In this document: positions 25,994 to 33,489 of the stretch, in pieces | Layout: each line of letters begins with the position of its first letter | Position numbering within the stretch: the first letter of the stretch is position 1 | Source: Colwellia sp. | GTDB taxonomy: Bacteria; Pseudomonadota; Gammaproteobacteria; Enterobacterales; Alteromonadaceae | Assembly: GCA_003521815.1 (NCBI GenBank) | Contig: DPHE01000016.1 | Coordinates: 8,689 to 43,782 of the forward strand | Direction of reading: 5' to 3' | DNA length: 35,094 bases | Made by a program: the position numbers and the translations under genes | Notes under the pieces: model-generated | What the model saw: only the letters and a program-made list of their open reading frames with translations | What the model was told of the DNA's origin: nothing | The model's database searches: none

Positions 25994-26878
25994 TTAACTA
26001 ATTTGAATAAGATACCAGGACCAAATACCGTCACCCCACAATAGCGTTATCCAACCGGCTATGGCTAAATAGGGACCAAACGGAATAGCTTGATCACGTT
26101 TATGGTTTGTAAATAACATTAATGAAATACCCATGAGAGCACCCACCACTGAAGCCATTAAAATAAGAATAGGGAGTAATTGCCAACCTAGCCAAGCGCC
26201 AAATAACGCAAATAGTTTAAAATCGCCATGTCCCATACCTTCCTTACCTGTGAATAACTTAAATAGCCAAAATACACTAAATAGGCTAATGTAACCAACA
26301 GCAGCGCCAATTACTGCATCGTTAAGAGATACAAACGTACCGGTAATATTAACCAATAAACCTAGCCACAACAGTGGCATAACTATTTGATCCGGTAGTA
26401 ACATATGATCAAAATCAATAAGCGTTAAACAGATTAATCCCCAAGTGAGTATTAGTAATAGTAAGGTTTCAACAGAAACACCGTATTGGTTTGCTATGAC
26501 TAAACTCAATAACCCAGTAGTTGCTTCAACTAAGGGGTAACGAATGGATATATTATTTTTACATTGGCTACATTTACCTTGTAGAAATAACCAACTAATG
26601 AGGGGAATATTTTCATAAAAACGGATCTTATGTTGGCACTTAGGGCAGGTAGAGTTGGGTTTTGATAACGAGAGTGAGGTAATTTTTTTTGCGGGAGTGT
26701 TGTTAACTTCATCAGCTAAAAATTCACGACACTCAAGATACCAATTATTATGCATTATTTTTGGTAAACGATAGATCACTACATTTAAAAAGCTGCCAAT
26801 AATGAGGGAAAAAATTACCACAAAGAGGTGAAAAGCAGTAGGAGACTGCTGAAAAAACATTAGGGTTTGCTCAAACAT
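25994..26878 (-). CDS. pilD: Type IV prepilin peptidase / N-methyltransferase PilD
   Basis: 294-residue inner-membrane aspartyl protease (A24A) that cleaves and N-methylates PilA-type prepilins. The cytoplasmic loop has paired cysteines C78-x2-C81 and C103-x2-C106, a zinc site. Catalytic aspartates are in LIDFDHMLLPD (about 155-163) and MGHGD (Asp219). About seven to eight membrane segments are visible. There is a 76-bp gap after pilC, with only an imperfect hairpin. It would process PilA encoded at 30135-30584 and any type II secretion pseudopilins elsewhere. Confidence 0.95.
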   Translation of the reverse strand: MFEQTLMFFQQSPTAFHLFVVIFSLIIGSFLNVVIYRLPKIMHNNWYLECREFLADEVNNTPAKKITSLSLSKPNSTCPKCQHKIRFYENIPLISWLFLQGKCSQCKNNISIRYPLVEATTGLLSLVIANQYGVSVETLLLLILTWGLICLTLIDFDHMLLPDQIVMPLLWLGLLVNITGTFVSLNDAVIGAAVGYISLFSVFWLFKLFTGKEGMGHGDFKLFALFGAWLGWQLLPILILMASVVGALMGISLMLFTNHKRDQAIPFGPYLAIAGWITLLWGDGIWSWYLIQIS

Positions 26879-26954
26879 AAACTACTCATTAAACACATGA
26901 TAAAAAATTCCTTAGCCGTAATGACTCAGGGATTTTTAGCAACGACTCCCAAGC

Positions 26955-28202
26955 TTATACAATCATACCTATTTGGAATATGGGTAAATACATCGCAATA
27001 ATTAATCCGCCAATCACTACACCAAGTACTACCATAATGATAGGTTCTAACAACGCAGTTAAATTGTCAACTGCATTATCGACTTCAGATTCATAAACAT
27101 TAGCCACTTTAGACAGCATCTCATCAACAGCGCCGGATTCTTCACCAATAGCTACCATTTGAATAACCATATCAGGAAATATATTACAATTTCGCATGGC
27201 TAGGTTCATTTGCATACCAGAGGTTACTTCAGCACGAACCTCAAGAATCGCATCCCTAAATACCGCATTACCTGAGGCACCGGCTGCCGACTCTAACGCA
27301 TCAATTAAAGGTACGCCTGCAGCGAAAGTGGTCGATAATGTACGGGCATAACGAGCAACCGCTGCTTTTTTTAATAAATCACCAATAACAGGAAGTTTTA
27401 GTATTTTTCTATCAACTTGATCACGTAACTTGCGACTATTTCTATGAGCACGCCTAAACAAAAAGATAAAAGCAAAAATGGCACCTAACCCTATATGCCA
27501 ATAGGCGACCATAAAATTAGATATACCAACAACAAAGAGAGTAAAAGCAGGTAATTCAGCGCCAAAGCCTGCAAATATTTCTTGAAAAACGGGCACAACA
27601 AAAATCAGTAATATTGAAGTGACGATGGTAGCAATAACTAATACCGCAATGGGGTAGGTCATGGCTTTTTTTATTTTTTCTTTTAACGCTTCAGCTTTTT
27701 CTTTGTAGGTAGCAATTCTGTTGTAAATCGTTTCTAACGAACCGGATTGCTCACCAGAAGCAACTAAATCACAATACAAATCATCAAAATACCGAGGGTG
27801 GTCCCGTAAACAGTCAGATAAGGGAATACCCGAAGAAAGCTTGTGTCCGATATCAGTTAGCATTTTTTGCATATGGCCATTATTGTGACCTTTAGCAATC
27901 ATTTCTATAGTTTGTACTAAAGGTACGCCCGCGCCTAACATGGTCGCTATCTGTCGTGATATAATCGCAATATCACTAGGTGTGATGGCCTTGTCACCGC
28001 CTAAACCAAAAAGTGGCTTAGCCTTTTTTTTAACTTTGCTTGGCGTGATGCCTTGCTTACGCAACTGTGCTTTTAATTCAATAACATTATGAGCCGAAAG
28101 CTCACCATTAATTTTTTTTCCTTTACGGTTTACACCGTACCAAACAAAGACATCTAAAGGTTTAGCCTTAGGAGTATTCTTTTTTGTAACTACTGAAGCC
28201 AT
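26955..28202 (-). CDS. pilC: Type IV pilus inner-membrane platform protein PilC
   Basis: 415 residues with two T2SSF domains (about 80-200 and 280-405), each containing the repeated pattern of GVPLVQTIEMIA / GVPLIDALESAA and SGEQSGSLETIYNRIA / IGEESGAVDEMLSKVA. Three membrane segments are visible, and the protein ends in LPIFQIGMIV. PilC is the platform turned by PilB during pilus assembly. It starts 19 bases after pilB and is surely cotranscribed. Confidence 0.96.
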   Translation of the reverse strand: MASVVTKKNTPKAKPLDVFVWYGVNRKGKKINGELSAHNVIELKAQLRKQGITPSKVKKKAKPLFGLGGDKAITPSDIAIISRQIATMLGAGVPLVQTIEMIAKGHNNGHMQKMLTDIGHKLSSGIPLSDCLRDHPRYFDDLYCDLVASGEQSGSLETIYNRIATYKEKAEALKEKIKKAMTYPIAVLVIATIVTSILLIFVVPVFQEIFAGFGAELPAFTLFVVGISNFMVAYWHIGLGAIFAFIFLFRRAHRNSRKLRDQVDRKILKLPVIGDLLKKAAVARYARTLSTTFAAGVPLIDALESAAGASGNAVFRDAILEVRAEVTSGMQMNLAMRNCNIFPDMVIQMVAIGEESGAVDEMLSKVANVYESEVDNAVDNLTALLEPIIMVVLGVVIGGLIIAMYLPIFQIGMIV

Positions 28203-28221
28203 AGTTTCACCTAATTGTTAT

Positions 28222-29922
28222 CTAAACACTGGTTACGCGATTAACTTCTTTAAGGCTTGTTATGCCATTCATCGCTTTTATTAATCCAGATTGGCGTAAA
28301 TTGTGATAACCTTCTTTTTGACATTGCTTAACGATGTCGAGCGAGTTACCACCTTCCATAATAATAGACGAAATTTTTGGACTAATCTTTATCACTTCAT
28401 AAATACCGACTCGGCCTTTATAACCGCCAGTACATTGCTCACAACCTACGGGTGTAAATAACTTTATTTGACTTAATTTTTCTACCGGGAAGCCTTGTTC
28501 AGCCAATTGTGCTTCTGACACCTCTTCATGGGTTTTACACTGCGGGCATAAACGCCTTGCTAAACGTTGGGCAATAATAAGGGTAACAGAGCTCGCAACA
28601 TTGTATGAAGGTACGCCCATATTAAGTAAACGGGTAAGTGTTTCAGCGGCAGAGTTAGTATGTAGGGTAGATAAGACCAAATGGCCAGTTTGTGCCGCTT
28701 TTATTGATATTTCAGCGGTTTCTAAATCACGAACCTCTCCTACCATAATAATATCAGGATCTTGTCGTAAAAAAGTTCGTAATGCGCTAGGGAAAGTTAA
28801 ACCAGCACGATTGTTAATTTGAACTTGATTAATACCTTCAAGGTTTATTTCTACTGGATCTTCCGCAGTAGAGATATTACGTTCTTGCGTATTTAAAATA
28901 TTTAAACCGGTATATAAGGAAACTGTTTTACCTGAGCCGGTAGGGCCGGTTACTAAGATCATGCCTTGAGGTTGTTCTAGTTCCGCCATGTAAATTTCTT
29001 TCTGCTCAGGTTCATAGCCAAGCATGTCAATACCTAGCATGGCGCTAGACGAATCAAGAATGCGCATTACAATTTTTTCACCCCATAGGGTAGGTAAGGT
29101 ACTAACTCGAAAATCTATGGATTTTCTCTTTGATAAGGCGAGCTTTATGCGTCCATCCTGGGGAACCCGTCGTTCAGCAATATCCAATTTTGACATAACT
29201 TTTAACCGTGCAGCCATACGTGAAGATAAACTCACCGGTGGTCGGGCAATTTCAGATAATATGCCATCAATTCGAAAGCGAATACGAAAATATTTTTCAT
29301 AAGGTTCAAAATGTAAATCTGAAGCACCCTTTTTTATGGCATCAAGCAATATTTTATTGATAAATACCACGATAGGGGCATCGTCTTCATCGCTTGTAGT
29401 ATCATCTTCTTGTTTGTCTTCTTGAACTTCTAAGCCAGAAAGTTCTTCTGCATCCATAGCCGTAATATCAAGGGCATCACTTTCATCTTCCAATAATTTG
29501 TCGATACAACCTTGTAATCCAGGTTCATCAGTTAATACTAGCTCGGTGCTAAAGCCCGTATTAAATTGAATTTCTTCTAAGGCATCAATATTGGTAGGAT
29601 CTGACATGGCGACAAATAATACTTTTCCGCGTAAAAATAACGGTAAAGCATTATGTTTGGTGATCAGTTTTTCATTACGAATACCTTCAGGTAGTAGGCT
29701 AGTATCAAAATTGGCCAACTGAATATAGGGATAACCAAATTTATAGGAGAGAATTTTGGCAATTTCTTTACCATCAATGTGCTTATCTTCAACAAGAAAA
29801 CGAATAAAAGGTTTATTTTTACCAATATAATCGTCAAAAATATCATTAATACTGCTAAGGGGAATTAACTGTTCATTAGATAAAGCGGATAAAACACTCG
29901 ATTGTTGGTGATGTCCTTTCAT
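28222..29922 (-). CDS. pilB: Type IV pilus assembly ATPase PilB
   Basis: 566-residue extension ATPase. The N-terminal MshEN-like domain (about 1-150) is followed by an acidic linker (about 155-185). The GspE-type ATPase core has Walker A GPTGSGKT (Lys332), the Asp box STAEDPVEI, Walker B PDIIMVGEVRDLETAEI and the His box TGHLVLSTLHTNSA. A tetracysteine zinc site (CPQC...CEQC) with GYKGRVGIYEV is specific to PilB/GspE over PilT. It is the first gene of the leftward operon. The best purine run (AAGAGG) is 15 or more bases upstream of the ATG, so initiation may be weak. Confidence 0.96.
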   Translation of the reverse strand: MKGHHQQSSVLSALSNEQLIPLSSINDIFDDYIGKNKPFIRFLVEDKHIDGKEIAKILSYKFGYPYIQLANFDTSLLPEGIRNEKLITKHNALPLFLRGKVLFVAMSDPTNIDALEEIQFNTGFSTELVLTDEPGLQGCIDKLLEDESDALDITAMDAEELSGLEVQEDKQEDDTTSDEDDAPIVVFINKILLDAIKKGASDLHFEPYEKYFRIRFRIDGILSEIARPPVSLSSRMAARLKVMSKLDIAERRVPQDGRIKLALSKRKSIDFRVSTLPTLWGEKIVMRILDSSSAMLGIDMLGYEPEQKEIYMAELEQPQGMILVTGPTGSGKTVSLYTGLNILNTQERNISTAEDPVEINLEGINQVQINNRAGLTFPSALRTFLRQDPDIIMVGEVRDLETAEISIKAAQTGHLVLSTLHTNSAAETLTRLLNMGVPSYNVASSVTLIIAQRLARRLCPQCKTHEEVSEAQLAEQGFPVEKLSQIKLFTPVGCEQCTGGYKGRVGIYEVIKISPKISSIIMEGGNSLDIVKQCQKEGYHNLRQSGLIKAMNGITSLKEVNRVTSV

Positions 29923-30048
29923 AGCTTTTTAACATAACCTCTTGAATAAAAACAATGAGCTCGTTGAATTTTAGTGTAACGTAATATGGGTTAAAAGAAC
30001 AAAAATCTATGTTAGTGAATACGTTACTTGCAGGTTATTATTTAGGGT

Positions 30049-30072
30049 AAAAAAACTCCCGAAGGAGCTTTT
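30049..30072 (-). terminator. Rho-independent terminator downstream of pilA
   Basis: On the - strand the sequence reads AAAAGCTCC-TTCG-GGAGTTTTTTT: a 9-bp stem including one G-T pair, a stable UUCG tetraloop and a U7 tract. It lies about 60 bases after the pilA stop and 125 bases before pilB, so pilA is probably a separate, highly expressed transcript and pilBCD has its own promoter in 29923-30048. Confidence 0.85.
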
Positions 30073-30134
30073 AGAAAAGAGATCAAATAAGGGCTAAAGT
30101 TAAACAGACCCCACTTAATATTGCTAACTACTTA

Positions 30135-30584
30135 TTAACATAGTCCACTAGCAACACAAGTACCTGTTTGAGTCCATACTAATGTTCCACCGGACTCTGC
30201 AGGTGTTAGAATATAAGTATCACTATCTAATGTTGTTACACCTGTAGCTGTAATAATTGCTGTAGTACCTGTTATTACTACTGATGCAACGTCAGTGCCG
30301 GCGGCTGCATCAGCTAGTGTTATACCAATTTCTGCAGCGGTATCACATGCCGTTAAATCACCTTTACCACGACCTTGGTAACAAACTTCAATAGCAGTCT
30401 TTACGGCAGAAGTTGCTAAAACGACTTCAGAAAAACGAGCTTTCTTCGTATAAGTTTGATAAGCAGGCAAGGCTACAGCGGCTAAAATACCGATAATGGC
30501 TACGACAATCATCAATTCAATTAGAGTAAAACCCGTTTGGGCTTTGTTAGTTATTTTGTTCTTTATTCGGTTTAAGTTTTTCAT
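30135..30584 (-). CDS. pilA: Type IV major pilin PilA
   Basis: 149-residue prepilin. An 18-residue, strongly basic leader ends in Gly18, followed by the class III signal F19-TLIELMIVVAIIGILAAVALPAY with the obligatory Glu at mature position 5. That leader is longer than the 6-7 residues typical of type IVa pilins. The globular part has four cysteines (68, 80, 143, 149); the last two form the usual C-terminal disulfide loop and the last residue is Cys149. It is Ala/Thr/Gly-rich with few charges. Cleaved by PilD, polymerised by PilB/PilC. A ribosome-binding site AAAGGA precedes the ATG. Confidence 0.95.
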   Translation of the reverse strand: MKNLNRIKNKITNKAQTGFTLIELMIVVAIIGILAAVALPAYQTYTKKARFSEVVLATSAVKTAIEVCYQGRGKGDLTACDTAAEIGITLADAAAGTDVASVVITGTTAIITATGVTTLDSDTYILTPAESGGTLVWTQTGTCVASGLC

Positions 30585-30598
30585 AGTGACAACATCCT

Positions 30599-30640
30599 TT
30601 AATTACTATTTAATTACTAGTGAACCTCTAGTCCTCTAGT
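30599..30640. repeat. Short tandem repeats in the pilA 5' region
   Basis: Two pairs lie here. TTAATTACT occurs at 30599-30607 and 30610-30618 (11-bp period). CCTCTAGT is duplicated head to tail at 30625-30640. Both are within 60 bases of the pilA start codon, so they probably lie in the transcript leader or just around the transcription start. They could bind a regulator on one DNA face or shape the mRNA. Confidence 0.45.
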
Positions 30641-30641
30641 A

Positions 30642-30670
30642 AATATGGGACATTATTTTATAAATGTAAA
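30642..30670 (-). promoter_or_regulatory. Candidate pilA promoter
   Basis: On the - strand TTTACA (30670-30665) and CATATT (30647-30642) are separated by 17 bp and would start transcription near 30635, giving a leader of about 50 nt. The -35 element lies inside the dyad at 30651-30676. No sigma-54 -24/-12 pair (GG-N10-GC) was found, although sigma-54 control of pilA is common in pseudomonads. Confidence 0.35.
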
Positions 30671-30676
30671 ATAATG
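30651..30676. promoter_or_regulatory. Perfect 10-bp inverted repeat upstream of pilA
   Basis: CATTATTTTA-TAAATG-TAAAATAATG: two perfect 10-bp arms around 6 bases, centred about 80 bp before the pilA start and overlapping the candidate -35 box. Lying between divergent pilA and dnaB, it is more likely an operator than a terminator, since no gene ends here. Confidence 0.45.
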
Positions 30677-30883
30677 CCGCGTTTTTATTTTTGTAATGAG
30701 TTTTTTACTTATAGGTGAAAGGCCATTAGCTTTGTAACACACCACATTAACTTCTATTTACATCATTATGGTCTCTTCAAATAAAGGTAAATAGATACGG
30801 TTTTTCTTTACTTGGCTCTCTATTTTTATCTTGATTTCTGCTACATTACTCCTTCCAAAATTTTTCACGCTAAGGCTAAGTAA

Positions 30884-32302
30884 ATGGCAGATAAAAAATT
30901 CGGTAAATTTGCCAAAGAAAGGCAATTTATCAAAGACAAGCAAATTGATGAATTAAAAACACCGCCCCATTCTCTGGAAGCTGAACAATCGGTGTTAGGT
31001 GGCTTATTGCTTGATAATGAAACGTGGGATCGGGTGACTGAAAAAACGGTAGCTGCAGATTTTTATAGTCGTTCACATAGGCTGATTTTTGAAACTATTG
31101 GAACATTAATTGAGTTCGGGGAACCGGTTGACTTAATTACTTTATCAGAAGCATTAGAAAACGATCAAAAACTAGATGATGCGGGCGGCTTTGTTTATCT
31201 AGCTGAAATGATGAAAAACACGCCAAGTGCGGCGAATATCACTGCTTACGCTGACATTGTTCGCGAACGTGCAGTAACACGTGAAATGATCAGTGTGGCA
31301 AATGAAATTGCTGAAGCGGGGTATGATACACAAGGGCGCAGTAGTGCTGAATTACTCGATTTTGCCGAAACTAAAGTATTTGCTATTGCTGAAAAACGTG
31401 CAAGTAAATCAGAAGGCCCTGAAAGTATTCATACTGTTTTAGAAAAAACGGTAGATAGAATTGAAAAACTTTGTTCTACCGATACCGGTGGTGTAACAGG
31501 TGTACCTAGTGGTTTTACTGACTTAGATAAAATGACAGCAGGTTTGCAAGAATCAGATTTGATTATTGTTGCTGCGCGTCCATCGATGGGTAAAACAACG
31601 TTTGCGATGAACTTGGCAGAGCATGCGGCTATGACGCAAGATAAACCTGCGCTAATCTTTAGCTTAGAGATGCCGGCAGATCAAATTATGATGCGGATGT
31701 TAGCGTCTTTGGGTCGAATTGATCAAACTAAAATTCGTACAGGTCAATTAGACGATGAAGATTGGGCTCGACTGTCTTCTACCATGGGTTTGTTAATTGA
31801 AAATGGTAAAATGTTTATTGATGATGCTGCAGGTTTAACGCCGACAGAAGTACGTTCAAGAGCAAGACGTATCCATCGCGATCATGGGGGTATTTCTATG
31901 ATTATGATTGATTACTTACAGCTAATGCGTGCACCGCAATTTTCTGATAATCGTACTTTAGAAATTTCTGAAATTTCACGTTCATTAAAAGCGTTAGCGA
32001 AAGAATTGAAAGTACCAGTAGTGGCACTGTCTCAGCTTAACCGTGGCTTGGAGCAACGTTCAGATAAACGCCCAATTAACTCAGATTTACGTGAGTCGGG
32101 TGCCATTGAGCAAGATGCCGATTTGATTTTATTTATTTACCGCGATGAGGTTTATCATGATGACAGTGAATTTAAAGGCATGGCCGAAATCATTATTGGT
32201 AAGCAACGTAACGGACCTATTGGCCGCGTTCCTTTAACGTTCCAAGGTAAATACTCTCGTTTTGACAATTATTCTGGGCCACATGTGTTAGAAGAAGATT
32301 AA
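30884..32302 (+). CDS. dnaB: Replicative DNA helicase DnaB
   Basis: 472 residues, matching E. coli (471). The N-terminal dimerising domain starts at PPHSLEAEQSVLGGLLLDNETWD. The RecA-like motor has Walker A ARPSMGKTTFAMNLA (Lys237), Walker B MIMIDYLQLM, VVALSQLNRGLEQR and DLRESGAIEQDADLILFIYRDEVY. It unwinds DNA at the fork as a hexamer. The likely loader is DciA, also in this window. The ribosome-binding site is AAGG, 9-10 bases before the ATG. It is divergent from pilA. In E. coli alr follows dnaB; here a gene remnant and zur follow on the other strand. Confidence 0.97.
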   Translation: MADKKFGKFAKERQFIKDKQIDELKTPPHSLEAEQSVLGGLLLDNETWDRVTEKTVAADFYSRSHRLIFETIGTLIEFGEPVDLITLSEALENDQKLDDAGGFVYLAEMMKNTPSAANITAYADIVRERAVTREMISVANEIAEAGYDTQGRSSAELLDFAETKVFAIAEKRASKSEGPESIHTVLEKTVDRIEKLCSTDTGGVTGVPSGFTDLDKMTAGLQESDLIIVAARPSMGKTTFAMNLAEHAAMTQDKPALIFSLEMPADQIMMRMLASLGRIDQTKIRTGQLDDEDWARLSSTMGLLIENGKMFIDDAAGLTPTEVRSRARRIHRDHGGISMIMIDYLQLMRAPQFSDNRTLEISEISRSLKALAKELKVPVVALSQLNRGLEQRSDKRPINSDLRESGAIEQDADLILFIYRDEVYHDDSEFKGMAEIIIGKQRNGPIGRVPLTFQGKYSRFDNYSGPHVLEED

Positions 32303-32660
32303 TCTTTATTGCAGATAGCTCGTTGTTATGCGGTAAGCAGTATCATGGAATCATTTATCTGCTTGGGGTAAGTTCCAGTGAGTAGAGTGTTTTTTACCAT
32401 CAAATTAGCTAAAGAGTCTTTATGCGTACTTTCTTGGTAAACAAACAGCTTCCCTCGTTTAACCTCAAAACCAATCCAGTTTAGCTTAACAGTTTTGTTG
32501 TTACGTTTAAGTACAAAGTGTTGTTCAAAGTAGGCTTGTATGTACTGATCAAATTTTAATGCAAATAAACGTTCAAAAAAACAGCGCTTGATTTAGTGAT
32601 AGATAAGCTAGCTATTGGGCTATTCAAGAAGATGACTTAGCTAGTCTAAGTGCTATAATA
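32303..32660. other. dnaB-zur intergenic region (358 bp)
   Basis: Apart from the - strand gene remnant at 32326-32592, I see no complete gene, RNA or good terminator. Seven-base complementary words (GCAGATA near 32311 and TATCTGC about 46 bases later) are too far apart to call a terminator. The stretch 32600-32660 is AT-rich filler. Confidence 0.6.
32326..32592 (-). pseudogene. C-terminal remnant of a DUF6702-like protein
   Basis: An open - strand frame of 88 codons runs from just after a TAA at 32593-32595 to its stop at 32326. It has no usable start codon near its 5' end. Its translation has phrases that fit the C-terminal half of small exported DUF6702 proteins: FDQYIQAYFEQHF, VKLNWIGFEVKRGKL, then VKNTLLTGTYPKQIN. 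The signal peptide and N-terminal half expected upstream are absent, and zur ends only 65 bases away. The family call is from memory of its pattern, without a database check. Confidence 0.5.
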
Positions 32661-33107
32661 TTATATATTACACAACCTACAATTGCCGTGTGCTTCAACA
32701 ATTTGATGACTAATAGTAAAGCCATTGGCATCAGCCATTGAACGAAGTGCTAAATCAAAATTATTTGATTGAATTTCTTCAACATGACCACATTGGTCAC
32801 AAATAAGTAATTGCACAGGATGGTCACAATCACCAAAATGATGGCACATAACAAAGGCATTAATAGATTCTATTTTATGAACAAAGCCTTGCTTACACAG
32901 AAAGTCTAATGCACGATATATTGTTGCAGGCTTGGCTGCGCTATCAACTTCTTTAAGTTGATCTAATAAATCATATGCACCAACAGCGCCTTCATGTTTT
33001 GCCAGTAATAAAAACACTTGCTCACGTACTCTGGTAAAGCGAGCGCCTTTTTTTTTGCATACTTGTTGCGCTTGCGCTAATAGTGTTTCAGATGAAGAAG
33101 CAGTCAT
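32661..33107 (-). CDS. zur: Zinc uptake regulator Zur (Fur family)
   Basis: 148 residues. N-terminal winged helix with GARFTRVREQVFLLLAKHEGAVGAYDLLDQL and KPATIYRALDFLCKQGFVHKIES, closely resembling E. coli Zur (AISAYDLLD, YRALDFL, GFVHKVES) more than Fur. The structural zinc site is C103-x2-C106 with C143-x2-C146 (EAHGNCRLC); regulatory-site candidates are His77, Cys88 and His96. It ends just after the last cysteine and lacks the basic/His tail of E. coli Zur. Represses zinc uptake genes when zinc is bound. No textbook Zur box is visible in its own upstream region. Confidence 0.92.
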   Translation of the reverse strand: MTASSSETLLAQAQQVCKKKGARFTRVREQVFLLLAKHEGAVGAYDLLDQLKEVDSAAKPATIYRALDFLCKQGFVHKIESINAFVMCHHFGDCDHPVQLLICDQCGHVEEIQSNNFDLALRSMADANGFTISHQIVEAHGNCRLCNI

Positions 33108-33489
33108 TAGAGTACTTTTAAGCCAATTATTAGTTATTTTGCTCAGTGTAGCATTATTATATAGTGCGGTACCAAATCAAATAAATATTACTTGTTATTA
33201 AACCGCTTAGATAGCACCGAGATGAGAATAAATTGAATAGAATTGGTGTTGTTCACCTTCAATGAATAAACACTTAGACTGTCAAAATCATAGCGTTATG
33301 GAAAAAGGATATGATTTGCGCTTTATGCTTTTATAGGTATAACTTCGTATTAATTTTGTTTATGTTATAGCTGCAGGTTTAGCTTTATTGCTATACTTAA
33401 TTATAACTACTTGAAATAATTATCGCAAAGTTGTGAATGAATTAATTCAATGGGTATAATTTGATTCTTATAAGGATAGTTATCAGGGC
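33108..33489. other. Divergent intergenic region between zur and a membrane protein gene (382 bp)
   Basis: No gene is visible. The right end holds a good promoter at 33431-33460. A weaker pair, TTGCGC (33316) and TATAAC (33338) with 16-bp spacing, may be a second rightward promoter. The left end must hold the zur promoter, with TATAAT-like AT-rich sequence near 33155-33165 but no clear -35. No rRNA, tRNA or repeat array was seen. Confidence 0.55.
33431..33460 (+). promoter_or_regulatory. Candidate promoter with palindromic spacer
   Basis: TTGTGA (33431-33436) and a perfect TATAAT (33455-33460), 18 bp apart, would start transcription near 33467, some 23 bases before the downstream GTG. The spacer contains a perfect 12-bp palindrome TGAATTAATTCA (33438-33449), a plausible operator for an unknown regulator. 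Confidence 0.55.

Noticed and set aside
30585..30883. Sigma-54 promoter for pilA
   Set aside because: TGGC near 30730 on the - strand has no GC-containing -12 element at the right spacing.
32311..32363. Terminator after dnaB from GCAGATA/TATCTGC
   Set aside because: The complementary words are about 40 bases apart, with no U-tract; likely chance.
33108..33190. Zur box upstream of zur
   Set aside because: AT-rich partial symmetry only; it does not match the known long gammaproteobacterial Zur palindrome well enough to call.
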